A stretch of DNA of 64,000 nt from Aotearoamyces nothofagi (lineage: Eukaryota; Ascomycota; Leotiomycetes; Leotiales; Tympanidaceae): NCBI GenBank assembly GCA_015345905.1, contig JADDTR010000031.1:1-64000 (forward strand). Direction: 5' to 3'. Under the pieces are notes generated by a model, which had not been told where the DNA came from, did not search any database, and saw only the letters and a program-made list of their open reading frames with translations. Below, piece after piece: positions 44,586 to 56,942 of this stretch. The first letter of the stretch is position 1, and the number at the start of each line of letters is the position of its first letter. The position numbers and the translations under genes are program-made.

Positions 44586-46781
44586 TCATTTCGCTCCACG
44601 CCTCCCCCTCCTCGCCTCCACACCATCAACACCGATCCCCCAATTTCCCGCCTTCTGTCCCCACCTGATCATCCCCCACGCATGGGTCCATCCAAACCTC
44701 GGCGGTGGGTATTCTCTTTCTTTCCACGGATTCTGCATCTCTTCGCTGATGATGCCCTGTTCCCTAGCTTCCAATTCTTTTCCTTGCATTCCAGCTAGCT
44801 GATCTAGCTCTACTGACGTGCCTAGATGGACATCGCTGTTCGTTTCTCTGCTTGGCCCTGGCAGTTCTGGCGTTGAGGCGCTCTGCTCCCATCTTCGTAG
44901 CTCCAAAGGTAATGGTCTCCACCATCCTTCCTCGGCCCTTGAATGCCATCGCGTGCCACACATCTCCCACAACCTGCTTCGTGCACGTTTGTACGCAAAC
45001 CGCTCATCTTCACCAGTAAAACAGCTAGTATTTCCAAAATCAACCGTGCGGCCAATCTCATGACCTTTTCCAGGAAGGCCAAAATCCGAATCTTCATTAG
45101 GATCGTAGTTAGACTTTGAAGTGTCAGTGTAGGAGGAGATGCTGGGACGGAAGGGCGATGTTTGGACTTGGTAGATTTCGGAGAGTGTTTCGGGATAGAC
45201 AGCATCGGCTGTGTCGTCCTCTAGGTTATTATTCAGAGCTGAACTGCCTAAGTTGTCATTCCCAGCCGGTTGGGATGTTTCCGGGAAAAAAAGGCTGTCG
45301 GGACCTGCATCAGCGCGAATTATGAGTTTACAACGTGCCTCGTAAAGGGCATCGAGGAGGGTGATCAAACGCCGAGCTTCGTTTTTCTGGATGAGTGTGA
45401 GAACCGGGACAGCATCGAGGACGATAGTATGGAAAGTAGATGCGATCGTGATGTAGTCTGCGGGACCCAAAGCACCTCCGCAAAGCTCGGGAAATGTCCA
45501 TAATGCAACGCCGTCATGTTGATGAGGCACAGAGACTGTTCTACCGTAGACCAGTAGATTTGTAGGCCCCCACGGAACGGGACTTGGTGTTTCTGGTGGC
45601 ATCGCAGTCTGGATGACGGCCTGCAACGTTTCGTCTGTATCTATTGACGATAACAAGTACTTTTTCGGCGCAGTTGCATTCGTGCCTTGGGAGCTTTCTT
45701 CTTTGACTTCTACGTGTGATTTCGATTGCTCCATGATCTGCGTGTATCCAAGTCCCAGATTCGAAGTCGACAGCTTTTCAAGTCCCGCAAAGCCATCAAC
45801 CGTCTCCCCCCTTAACACTTCCACGTTTTCAGCGCTACCTCCCTGCTCTGCCTCCCTCCTCCTCCAATCCCTTCCACCTCCCATATCCCAAACCTCACAC
45901 CTCGCTTTTAAAACCTCCAAAAACCCTGCAAACTCGCCATTGCCTGCGAAAATATCCCCTCTTCTGCGATTTACAGTCCCAGTTCCCAGCCAATTATTCA
46001 GCCCATCCCTTGGTGGCGCAGCAAATTCAACACCACTCGCCTTTGCCAATTCCTCGGGCATCCGATTCGAGCTCGCAATCAAGACTCCGCCCAGCTGAAA
46101 GAAGGTCGTGAGTAGATTACTTAAAATCTTACTCGCTGCTCTATCAGGCAATTGGAACTCGTCGAGAAACAAAATCGGCGACTTCTCAATCATGTCCTTC
46201 GCCAACCACAGCAGCGAATATTCTGACGAATGGCTTCCCAGTAATCGGGACTGTCTCAATGTCTCAAGTTGTGAGATTGTGTCTAACATGAATGTATTGA
46301 AGTGCCATCTCCTTTTCTTTTTGGTTGGCAAACTATCCGCCAGCAGATCGACCAGCATCGATTTTCCCGTCCCGACTTCACCGTGCAGAAGTAACCCCCG
46401 AGGCGAGTCTACATTCACCGCCGCATCGTTATTCGTCCGGACCTTCGTTAGAGCCCTGGTATCTCTCTGCCCCTTGCTCTCAAATAGTCTCGCAAACAAC
46501 GGATTCCTCCTCAAAGGATGTCCCGGAACGGCCAGACCATCATTCTCTTCATCATTCTCAGATTTCTCATCCACAGCCTCAGTAATAGCTTTCAGCCTTG
46601 CAGCATATTCTGTTTGCGGGGAATAATCCTTGAGACGATGATAGAGCTTCTGCAGATGCAGCGCCAACCGGTGTTGAGCGGGATCAGAATCGATTTGTTT
46701 CGTTGCCAATAAAGCACGGTAGAGTACCAACGGATTGGTGATTGTTAGGCCTGTGGAAGACGAGCTTCTGAGAGGTAGCAT
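44586..46781 (-). CDS. AFG1-type mitochondrial AAA ATPase
   Basis: Single exon, 731 aa. Early residues are LALHLQKLYHRLKDYSP, family-typical. The Walker A loop is LLLHGEVGTGKSMLVDLL (about residue 135), then WHFNTFMLD, Walker B PILFLDEFQLPDRA, and sensor LIASSNRMPEELA. The C-terminal half carries the AFG1/ZapE features VSVPHQHDGVALWTFPELCGGALGP, split here, and FHTIVLDAVPVL. AFG1 (LACE1 in humans) is a mitochondrial inner-membrane-associated ATPase that helps degrade misfolded or nuclear-encoded respiratory subunits. The protein is longer than yeast Afg1 (about 510 aa), from low-complexity inserts between residues 250-370 and a C-terminal extension; this is common in filamentous fungi. It is head-away from the SAP gene. 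Confidence 0.93.
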   Translation of the reverse strand: MLPLRSSSSTGLTITNPLVLYRALLATKQIDSDPAQHRLALHLQKLYHRLKDYSPQTEYAARLKAITEAVDEKSENDEENDGLAVPGHPLRRNPLFARLFESKGQRDTRALTKVRTNNDAAVNVDSPRGLLLHGEVGTGKSMLVDLLADSLPTKKKRRWHFNTFMLDTISQLETLRQSRLLGSHSSEYSLLWLAKDMIEKSPILFLDEFQLPDRAASKILSNLLTTFFQLGGVLIASSNRMPEELAKASGVEFAAPPRDGLNNWLGTGTVNRRRGDIFAGNGEFAGFLEVLKARCEVWDMGGGRDWRRREAEQGGSAENVEVLRGETVDGFAGLEKLSTSNLGLGYTQIMEQSKSHVEVKEESSQGTNATAPKKYLLSSIDTDETLQAVIQTAMPPETPSPVPWGPTNLLVYGRTVSVPHQHDGVALWTFPELCGGALGPADYITIASTFHTIVLDAVPVLTLIQKNEARRLITLLDALYEARCKLIIRADAGPDSLFFPETSQPAGNDNLGSSALNNNLEDDTADAVYPETLSEIYQVQTSPFRPSISSYTDTSKSNYDPNEDSDFGLPGKGHEIGRTVDFGNTSCFTGEDERFAYKRARSRLWEMCGTRWHSRAEEGWWRPLPLELRRWEQSASTPELPGPSRETNSDVHLGTSVELDQLAGMQGKELEAREQGIISEEMQNPWKEREYPPPRFGWTHAWGMIRWGQKAGNWGIGVDGVEARRGRRGAK

Positions 46782-47808
46782 AGGTAATATTGGGGAGTAT
46801 ATACAATTCGCATTTTGGTTATCATTTGGTGGGGTCGAGTCAACTCGTCATTGACAGTACAGGTGTTTGTTTGGTTTGCCCCGCCGCCCGGAGTGGGGTT
46901 TTTCAGCCTTGCGTATCGGGCCGGATTAGATGCGGCGAGGCTGAGGAGTGTAGACGCGTTTCGATTCAGCAAATCCCTTAAGAAAACCTACTTGTGGTAT
47001 TGTGGATAGCTTTACTTTCGTAGATTTGTCTCCCATTCTCTATATTACCAATATCTAGTGCTCTGTTCACCATAACCGTGCATCTAGCAGACATCATATA
47101 CGCACACTCTTAACATCTCCAACGCCACCTATAATGGCCTATTCAACGTCCTCCGAAATCCTCGTGCCTCTCAAGCTGGACAGAGAATACCAATTGTAAC
47201 AGCCAGATTATTACCACGATCATCGCCCGTACCAAGGATCCAGCATATTCAGATGGTCAAGGCGTTGCTTCCGACCCTAGGTGGTATTCGATCACCGACC
47301 TCAAAACCAAGCAGAGTAATCATATCTACAAATACAGCACACAGCAATTCCTCTACCATACTCCAAGCTCATAATATCATGCAGACGTTGCGAATTGCCG
47401 TTCTGCTGATCAATTAGAGAATAAAGTTATAGAGTCCCTACGTAGTAAAGATAGTCAGCATAGTCAGCCAACTAGCATAAGCACACTGTACATGCCCTTC
47501 GAGAATCAAGATATGTCATATAGCCTGTGAAACTATGAACGAATCATGATATAATATTTTCAAGGTTCCCTTAATATTAGACCCGGTCACTTGATAGTTA
47601 GTACGTAAATTTATCATCCAGATTCCAAAAGAATAATTGAGCAAAAACGTCAAAAGATATCAGCAGTCTATTTTTTAATATTTTGTTATTTAAATAATTA
47701 TTAATTACATCAAAGAAATGCATTTAAGCAGACAGATCATAGACAAGACCATACCCATAAAACTCCAAGTCGACAGTAGTAGATCAACCCATATCAACAT
47801 CATATCAC
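46782..47808. other. Gene-free stretch, AT-rich
   Basis: Upstream of the AFG1-type gene and downstream of the SAP gene. No gene recognised. Positions 47570-47720 are strongly AT-rich (runs like TTTTTTAATATTTTG). No tRNA was recognised. Confidence 0.55.
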
Positions 47809-48580
47809 TCAAGTCGCGGCCCCGGGCTTGGGTTTCTCCCCAAAGACATCTTTAACAAATTCACCCCACAACTCCTTGAACACACTTAGCTCCTTCGCAC
47901 TCGCACCATCAAATACCTTAGTCAATTCATCAAGATCGACTTCCAGCCCGGCATTATCGACAACCTCGGTCAGAGCCGCCGGCGCGACCTGTTCTGGATG
48001 ATGGGCGACAATGGCAATCTCGGGTCTTGCTAGCGGCTCATCGAGACTCTCTAGAGCATGGGCTGAGCCGGCCGATCGATCCGGGCTGTAGTTGTCTGGG
48101 AGTAGAGGGACACGGAGTTTCGAGAAGGGATTGGTGGGAGGTTGAGTGATTTCGGGGAAGAAGACGAAGTCGATGGTCGAGGTGTCGCCCGAGGCTTGCT
48201 TGGGGGCTGATGTTCGGAAGCCTTGCATCAGAGGGCGTGGGCTATAGACGGACACTTTGTGCTCTGGCTCAGGACGGTGGGAACTGAAGGTGCTCTGAGA
48301 GCGAGTAAGGTCATGGGCAGTAAGCCGATCGGCAAGCTGGAACAAGATGTTAGACATTGACTAATCGATGACGGGGCCGAGTTACCTCTGCTTTACTGCC
48401 CGAGGCCTCGAGTTGCCGTTTGCTGCACTCTTCTTTAAGATCCAGCAGTCTACGTGATAGGTATGTGGCCCGACCAGCAGGAGAGCTGAGCAGACCCGAT
48501 GGGCGAGCTGATTGGGCACTAGAACTGATGCTGCGTACTGCGTGGGTAAATTTGGTAACTGGAGGTGTAACTCTGGACAT
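47809..48580 (-). CDS. SAP-domain protein, probably mitochondrial
   Basis: Two exons (48386-48580 and 47809-48336), with a 49-nt intron joining SGSKAE|LADRLTAHDL, give 240 aa. The N-terminus (MSRVTPPVTKFTHAVRSISSSAQSA, split here as two parts) is Arg/Ser-rich without acidic residues, like a matrix-targeting presequence. A SAP motif follows at about residues 45-80: DLKEECSKRQLEASG then SKAELADRL. SAP motifs bind DNA. The remainder has no known domain, with a conserved-looking acidic end (DLDELTKVFDGASAKEL, FKELWGEFVKDVFG). A DNA-binding motif joined to a mitochondrial signal suggests a role at mtDNA, but I do not recognise a characterised homologue. Confidence 0.8.
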
Positions 48581-50151
48581 TTTGAGGCACAAGGGGACAC
48601 GATATTGATGAGATAGCGAAGCTTGCACTGTACGATAGATGGATGGGAGATGGATTGGAAACAGTAGGAAGCTCTAGGAGGGTGTGTGGGTTATGTACTT
48701 TGTACTCGAGCGCTCCTACTGAGCCATGTCCATGTTCTGCCATGGTTCGGCCAGGGCAGGGAAGAGAGGGGTGCCATCAGGCTGCTTACGATTTGTTGAG
48801 TGAGCGGTGGCCGGAAGGAGGAGGGCGGTCAGTCATACGAGGTGATGGAGGATGGGAAGAAGAGGATGGGAAGAGGAGGGAGGAGGAGGCAGCACGGGCT
48901 GGGGCTGGCGGAGCTGCGCATGTGTTCGGTTCGGTGGCTCAACAAGCTTCGAGCTCCGCCGCAATACGGCCAGGAATCTTGGCCCGGGCTCCGCCGGCAG
49001 AGCGAGGAGGGAGGGAGGTCCCCTGCCAGCACGCTGTTGGCGAGCTTCCCGCAGCCGATAGCGCTCCTGCCCGCTGCCACAGGGCCTGTGCAGCGGATGT
49101 GCAGCGGATGTGCAGTGGGCGACACCCCCCGGCGACAGCTGCCAGCCTTAAGCTTTGTTGGTGCAGCACAGTGCCTCTACATACAGTACCTTCGCTATCT
49201 CTCCCCACCAAATCCCAGCACAGCAGCGGTGACGAACACAGTGAGAGAGAGGAGATACGAGAGCCTTCCAGTGCTGCTGTCCCGGCGCCTCCAATGCCAC
49301 ATATATCTTGTTGGCGGCGCTCCCTTATGCTTCGGTCATACTCAGCTAATACTGTGGTTGCTACAGATAGATATCTGCACTCGCCAGATCTCAATCAAAG
49401 ACAACAGACACCCTCAGACGCCGGAAATTCAACTTGGAAGCAGCTGGATGTTACCGCCAGTGCCAGCGGACATTACTCATGATTCATTTGCTTGGTGCCG
49501 AGGCCGCAACCGTCGGCTGGAATTCGACATCTACGAGGCCCAGACATGTAATCAAAAATCAAAGGCAAAGGCGGCGATCAGATGGCACAATGGGACCGAG
49601 GAAGGATGAGCACTGCATACCCCAAAGTCCGGGTCCGGTATTGACTTTCTTATGCCCATCAACACGCGCTCTTGACAACTCCTTGCAACGTGGCAGATGT
49701 ATTGGTCGAGGCGTGATCCGTCGCCTCCGGTACTATAAACTACACATAGAACATACATAACTCCAGATCACAACAATAGTGTATGGTCGATTCTCTTATA
49801 TACAGTGCTAAGTTTCAAGGGTATCTCCATTTCAGCCCATGCGTTACAACGCATGTGCTCACAAACGAGCTAGCGCTCGGCATTCTATAGCAGAATGTGT
49901 GAATGTACAAATGCCATCCTGTGCAATCCGGAACTCCACGCCAATTGCGACCAATCTCAATCCTCCCCTACTCGGCACATGTCGCGTGCTAACAGGCTCG
50001 GTGATAACCTCGAGCGAAGACAGCAGAGTTGCGTAGTTTTGTCAGCGGGGCTGCACGTGTCAGCCACTCATGGTGAGTTCTCGCTGAACAGTTATCGCTA
50101 TCATCGTTGGAGTTGTGACTCCAACGTCTCTTGTCCATCCGTAATGGGCTA
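48581..50151. other. Gene-free stretch with long GC-rich frames
   Basis: Two overlapping plus-strand frames, 48643-49482 (279 codons) and 48800-49609 (269 codons), and minus-strand frames across the same DNA. Long frames in several phases are expected in GC-rich sequence. Composition is low complexity, with GATGTGCAGCG repeats at 49086-49118, and no motif is seen in any frame. Not supported as genes. TACAGTACC occurs at about 49180. Confidence 0.5.
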
Positions 50152-51514
50152 TTAGTCCGTCTTCCAGTGTCCGGTGAGACTTCCATCTACATCTTCCTTG
50201 CCAAGATATAGCTCCAACGCATACAGCGCCATTGTTGCCGACACATTAACCCATCTCCAGACATTGCCACCTGCATCACCTCCTTGGAGAGTCCACCATT
50301 GTCCCGTTTCGCCTTCGGCTGAAAGTGTCGAGAAGTGTTGCATTAATAGATTGGTATACACTGCTACTAAGATTGAAGGGCTGAACCAGCTGAGAAGACC
50401 CAGCAATTTTCCAGCTCCATCAGAATCCTCAAGACTGGGTTCTTGTGATAGAGCTCTCGCTCCAGACTCCCTTATAGCTGGGATGATTCGAGTCGCTGCG
50501 TAAAAGACTAAAATCCGATACGCGAGCGAGATGAGGACAGAGGGTGAAATGGTCTGAAATGCAGCATGGAGAAAGGTGAAACTTGAGTGAACTACTGATG
50601 GGAGAGTTGATAGAATATACATCAGAGTCGAGTAAGATGCCATGATGATGGGAGGAAGAGGTGGAAAATCAGGCTGTGCCGGCGCCGATGCTGCTGCTGC
50701 CTCTGGGGAAGGGAGATAGTCGGTGAATATCTGGTAGATGCATAATACAACATATGCGAAGAGTAATGAGCTCTCAACCGGGTTTCCTCTCCCACTCCCA
50801 ATACCCCACGCGCAAAGGAATACAGCACATGTTATTGTAACACCGATCAGTGATGCATCGACATTGCCGATTTGAGGGAACTTTGTTACTCTCCATAAGA
50901 AGTAAACAGAGCTTGAAATAATCGAAGCGGACAGAACGAGTAGTCCAATCTGGAAGTTGTGAGCATTTACCAGTCCAGTTGAGTACAAAACATACCATCC
51001 ACGAATCACTCCGACGTCTGTTTACCAACCATCTCGTAATCTGCCCAGCAGCCTGGATAACCAGAAGACTACAAAATCCTTCTGCCAACTGGAACAACGG
51101 CACGGAAAATGTCAATATCCTGTCCCATAGTCGAACAGTCAAGACATCCGCGAGACCTCCTGCTCCAAATATCCACTCCTTAACAGTTGTATGCTGTGCT
51201 CTCTTTCCACCAAAGGTTCTCGCGACCCAGTCTCCACTGTTGTCGGCATCAACAGCGAACCTGTTCAGACTCCAAATCAACAGGGCTGGCATCAAAACCC
51301 ACTGCACCAAGCCGACGACGTGAACAAGGGTCCATCGGATACGCGACCCATCTGGCGTGGCCAGTTTCAGGCTCGAATAGAAGAAATAGAATGAAAACAA
51401 TGACAGAGAGTATGCCAATCCACACTCTCTTCCCCCAACATCAAAAGCTATAGGTATCGACAGGATGATCGAGAGGAGGAAAACCGCAGAGGTAACGATC
51501 TTAAGGAACCACAT
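50152..51514 (-). CDS. ICE2: ICE2-family ER membrane protein
   Basis: Two exons (50996-51514 and 50152-50949) give 438 aa; the join reads SDSWM|IGLLVLS. About ten hydrophobic segments are visible, the first at MWFLKIVTSAVFLLSIILS. Family features include VGGRECGLAYSLSLFSFYF near the N-terminus, TFSVPLFQLAEGFCSLL, and the C-terminal QWWTLQGGDAGGNVWRW. ICE2 is a polytopic endoplasmic-reticulum protein. In yeast it supports cortical ER inheritance and channels neutral lipid from droplets to membrane synthesis. Length is close to the yeast protein (491 aa). It is divergent to MYG1 across a minisatellite-bearing region. Confidence 0.92.
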
Positions 51515-52616
51515 CGGCGCGGTGGGCGCCGGAGCGTACGTTGGAACGCGCCCGGCTTGATGAGGAGGCCGTCTCTGGCCTGCTCTGGCGACTGTCAGCG
51601 TAGACAGAGAGCTGTCCTCTCGACGCGTGGAAGGATTTCAGGGCCGTTCGTGTTCGCGTTCGTGGTCGTGAGGCACTCGTTCGAGGTCGAGGAAAGATGC
51701 GGTGACTGGGGTGTCTTCAAATATTTTCCCGGCCAATCTCTTCTTATCAAGTGCAATCTCGGCGCAGGGGGGCCAAGCAGCGGACTCGGGAGGTGCAGTT
51801 CGTTGTTCGTGCTCGCACGAGGAAATGAAGCAAATCCGAGGGCCACGAAGCCGAGTGGTGATGCTATGTTTTTGCGGAAGAGACAGAGATGCGGCGTGGA
51901 AGCTGCCTAGTCCTGGACAGATCTCGTCATCCAATGCTGTCGCGTGCCCGCGTGAGGGTTCCTGGCAGGCCTGCAAGAGACACCGCTCGCCGGCCCAGGG
52001 GGTGGATGGTCGGATCGACGCTAGCAATTATCCTCGTCGTAGATGCTCGGCGTGGTGTAGAGCGTGTAGGGTCTGTAGAGCCTGTAGAGCCTGTTCCGTA
52101 GAGTCTGTAGGGTCTGTAGAGCCTGTCGAGCCTGTCGAGCCTGTCGAGCCTGTAGAGCCTGTAGAGCCTGTAGAGCCTGTTCTGTAGAGCCTGTAGAGCC
52201 TGTCGAGTTGCTTGCCAGAACGGACTCGTGGTGTTTCTGTAGAATATCCGCGCTTCTCGCTTCTCGCTTCTCGCTGCCGTGCGTCGGCCTGCTTGGCCCG
52301 GCTTTTGGAGTCGCGGTGAGCCCCGCTAACTGAGGTACAGTACGTGCTGAAACTGCGGTGAACAAACAGTGCTACAGCCTACTCGCTGCTCGCTACTCGC
52401 TGCTCGCTGGCATGCGACATGGCTGTGTGGAATCTGCGCGCGGGCGAACTTCGTCTCTCGCTAAGCCCTGGTGCCGGCGCTCAGCCCGTGGCTTTCTCAG
52501 GGTACCGGCTGACCACGCTAAGCTTTATCGCGCTGCAAAAGCATCGTAGGTGCTGTTGCCGCGGGCTGTGAAGGGCTTCATTGCAACCAGATCCTTTGAT
52601 ATATAAGATTTCTTGT
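51515..52616. promoter_or_regulatory. Shared upstream region of ICE2 and MYG1 with minisatellite
   Basis: 1.1 kb with no supported gene; plus-strand frames at 51557-52187 encode only the minisatellite's PVEPVEP repeat at their end. It contains the 9-bp array at 52071-52207, (CTTCTCG)n at 52255-52277, and GCTCGCTACTCGCT repeats at 52382-52410. CGTCACTG-like words and a TACAGTAC at 52335-52343 are also present. Confidence 0.5.
52071..52207. repeat. 9-bp array, unit GTAGAGCCT
   Basis: About fifteen copies of GTAGAGCCT and the variant GTCGAGCCT, interrupted twice by short inserts (TTCC, TTCT). It is a multiple of three in length, so it reads as PVE repeats in one frame, but nothing suggests translation. 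Confidence 0.9.
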
Positions 52617-53687
52617 ATGCTCCGCAACATCGCCAAGATGGCAGAAACCGCAGCAAAGCGACTCAGGACAACTCCTGTCACCATTGGAACTCATAATGGC
52701 CACTTCCACGCCGACGAGGCCCTGGCAGTCTACATGCTGCGCCTGCTGCCAACCTATCAGTCTTCAGTCCTCGTCCGAACCCGCGATCCTGCTCTTCTCG
52801 AGACATGCCACACCGTTGTCGATGTTGGAGGGGAATATGATGCCACGAAAGACCGCTACGACCACCACCAGCGCACGTTCGACACTACCTTCCCAAACCG
52901 CCCCACCAAGCTCTCATCAGCCGGTCTGGTCTACAAGCACTTTGGAAAGGCGATCATTGCCCAGCATCTAGGTGTCCAGGAAGACGCAGAGACAGTCAAT
53001 GTTCTATGGGAGAAAATATACGCGAACTTCGTCGAGGCCCTCGACGCTCATGACAATGGCATTTCAGTTTACGACCCAAAAGCCGTCTCCGCCGCGGGGC
53101 TTGAGAAGAGATTCGCAGACGGAGGATTCTCCCTTGGCGCTGTTGTGTCACGTCTAAACGCAAACTGGAATGATCCTGCACCTTCAGACCCAGTGGTAGC
53201 CCAAGCTGCCGAAGACGAGAGATTCCTGGCCGCCAGCGCAAGGATTGGAGAGGAATTTTCCAGAGATTTGGACTACTTCTCTAAGGCTTGGTTGCCTGCT
53301 AGAGAGATTGTACACAAGGCATATGCAAAACGCCTAGATTTCGATTCCAATGGCAGGATCTTGGTCTTCGAGGGCCAGTCAGTTCCATGGAAGGACCACC
53401 TGTACACACTCGAGTCGCAGGGTGGAGATGCAAAGGTTGTTTACGTGCTATACCCCGAGAAGCCAGCACCAGATGCGAAGTGGAGAATCCAGGCAGTTCC
53501 AGTCACCGCAGACTCGTTCGAAAGCCGGAAGCCATTACCCGAGAACTGGAGAGGCTTCAGAGATGAGAAGCTCGATGAGATTTCTGGCGTCAACGGAGGC
53601 GTCTTCGTCCATGCTGCTGGATTCATTGGCGGGAACAAGACGTTTGAAGGCGCGCTGGCTATGGCGAAGAAGGCACTCGATATCTAA
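52617..53687 (+). CDS. MYG1: MYG1-family exonuclease
   Basis: Intronless. Two in-frame Met codons: 52617 (356 aa, MLRNIAKMAE) and 52638 (349 aa, MAETAAKRLR). Metal-binding DHH-superfamily motifs are GTHNGHFHADEALA, VVDVGGEYD and DRYDHHQRTF, followed by FVEALDAHDNGIS. The C-terminal part has RILVFEGQSVPWKDHLY, KWRIQAVPV and GGVFVHAAGFIGGNKTFEGAL. All signature residues are kept. MYG1 is a 3'-5' RNA exonuclease; the human protein acts on pre-rRNA in the nucleolus and on mitochondrial RNA, linking both compartments. The short N-terminal extension with Arg and no acid before the second Met could allow dual targeting through two start sites. It is divergent to ICE2. Confidence 0.95.
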   Translation: MLRNIAKMAETAAKRLRTTPVTIGTHNGHFHADEALAVYMLRLLPTYQSSVLVRTRDPALLETCHTVVDVGGEYDATKDRYDHHQRTFDTTFPNRPTKLSSAGLVYKHFGKAIIAQHLGVQEDAETVNVLWEKIYANFVEALDAHDNGISVYDPKAVSAAGLEKRFADGGFSLGAVVSRLNANWNDPAPSDPVVAQAAEDERFLAASARIGEEFSRDLDYFSKAWLPAREIVHKAYAKRLDFDSNGRILVFEGQSVPWKDHLYTLESQGGDAKVVYVLYPEKPAPDAKWRIQAVPVTADSFESRKPLPENWRGFRDEKLDEISGVNGGVFVHAAGFIGGNKTFEGALAMAKKALDI

Positions 53688-54046
53688 GCAAGGAGAGGCA
53701 TGGTGCATTCATAGGCGTTTGGATGGGAAAATAGCAGAAAGCCGAAATACACCTGGCTTGATTAAGTGAGGATGAGCCCTCAAGGTATATGTTACGAACA
53801 TGAACTTTTCAGATATATATAGCGTGGGTTGACATAATCAATAAGATTAAGATTCCCTGGTATTTTACACCCAAATGATTTCTATTTCTATTTTGATTGG
53901 CATCACATCAGCCATGTAGTGAAACTATGCAACAGGCATGATGATGCATTGTAATCCTGACAGTCGAAGGAATATCTCGTCCGCTACGCCTGAAATGTCA
54001 ACTGATGAACATCGCCGGTATTTTAGTCCCACCGTGCTACCAATGC
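53688..54046. other. Gene-free convergent spacer
   Basis: Between the ends of MYG1 and methionine aminopeptidase 2. AT-rich 3' flanks; nothing else seen. Confidence 0.6.
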
Positions 54047-55574
<1,528 letters not shown>

Positions 55575-55913
55575 GAATAGGTAGAGCCAAGCTCTGTCGT
55601 TAAACTGCGTAACAGTTCTAAGGAAGTGGCAGCGTTTAAATATTGCACCGTTCGAAGCTTGTAATTAGTTGTTAATTTTTTAAATCTTGCGTCAAAATTG
55701 ATTAGAACGGCGCCTTTTGTTTTACAATACACCCCACCCCGCCCAAAAACTCGTGCCTTCGTTATCTGATAGGCAATTTTACCCACTAGCGTCCGCGTCT
55801 AAAGTTCCCGATTTCGCATATCACCTATGTCATTGAATGTCTAGCAGCCTCCTAGTTTTCTTTAACTGTGATACTTTACATTGTAAAGCTGAGTATAACT
55901 GTCGTGATGAGGA
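55575..55913. promoter_or_regulatory. Shared upstream region of MetAP2 and J-protein genes
   Basis: About 340 bp between divergent starts, AT-rich with a CACCCCACCCCGCCC tract near 55732-55746 that could be a GC/C-rich activator site. No gene. Confidence 0.45.
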
Positions 55914-56755
55914 ATGCCATCACAATCGGCATTTCGCCATGCTGCCCTGTGGTTCCAGAGGCAATTCCACGTCAGCGCAATTCGACGAGCAGAAATCGCC
56001 AATCATTATGATACTCTCCAGGTGCTTCCGAACGCGACCGCAAAGGATATAAAAAAGTGAGAGACTCCCCTTTCTCCACAGGGATATTCTATTGAATCTT
56101 TAGGTCATTTTATGCTCTTTCAAAGACCCATCACCCCGACCGCAATCCAGATGATCCTGATTCCTCCGCTCGATTTGTCAGAATCTCGGAAGCCTATAAC
56201 GTCCTTGGGACGCCAGAGAAACGTCTACGCTATGACAGAGATGTAATGAAGGATAGCCCAGGAGGCTCCCATAACCACCATCATTATCCCCATCATAGCT
56301 CATACCATTCTTCTGGCCCTGTAGGCGGCCGTCCGGCAAGTGGTTTGAGTAGAAGGAGAACTCAATTCAGAGGACCCCCACCGAGCTTTTATCGCAACGG
56401 AGCCTGGGGTACGCAAGGTGAAAAGCGGCAAGCTGCACAGGAGAATACAGCATCAGCAGGTTCTACGGCAGATGGATCTCATCATGGGAAATTTAATGGT
56501 GGAATGGGACCTGGACAGCGACCATTTGGATATAGCAATAGCGTACCACATTTTGACCACGAAGGGCATTTCCGTACACACACAAATCATGAAAGGAGAA
56601 GGCAGAGGAGAATGTCACAGGATAAAATACCAATTGGACCAAGCAGAGGAATATTGGCAAATTTTGTTCTCGTAGGAGGACTGATCTCACTAGGGATTTT
56701 CATACCATCATTCCTCTTCGAACATTCCGCTAGGCAGAGTAAAACCGATAGATAG
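55914..56755 (+). CDS. Mitochondrial J-domain protein with C-terminal membrane anchor
   Basis: Two exons (55914-56056 and 56104-56755) join in frame to 264 aa. The presequence MPSQSAFRHAALWFQRQFHV, with Arg/His and no acids, points to mitochondria. The J domain follows at about residues 32-95: HYDTLQVLPNATAKDIKK|SFYALSKTHHPDRN with the invariant HPD, then RFVRISEAYNVLGTPEKR. A His/Gly/Pro-rich linker leads to one membrane segment near the C-terminus (ILANFVLVGGLISLGIFIPS). This layout (targeting signal, J domain, tail anchor) resembles DNAJC30 of animals and Jid1-like proteins of fungi. It should stimulate mitochondrial Hsp70 or act beside the respiratory chain; the exact role is unknown. Confidence 0.88.
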
Positions 56756-56942
56756 GTATTGGTAGTATATGAGCGAAAGGATTACTTTGTCGTCGTACGT
56801 CTCATTTATTGACTATAAAAGTCGCTCTACTATAACGTACACGTCAACCTCCTATGCGGAAATCTGATCAATTACAAGGCCACCGCTGCAAATCTGCTCT
56901 TCAGTCTTCTAAATCATATTATGAAATCACATCATGATGAGT

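Noticed and set aside
51557-52187. Protein with PVE repeats upstream of MYG1
   Set aside because: The repeat is a 9-bp DNA array; the rest of the frame has no homology and overlaps other frames.
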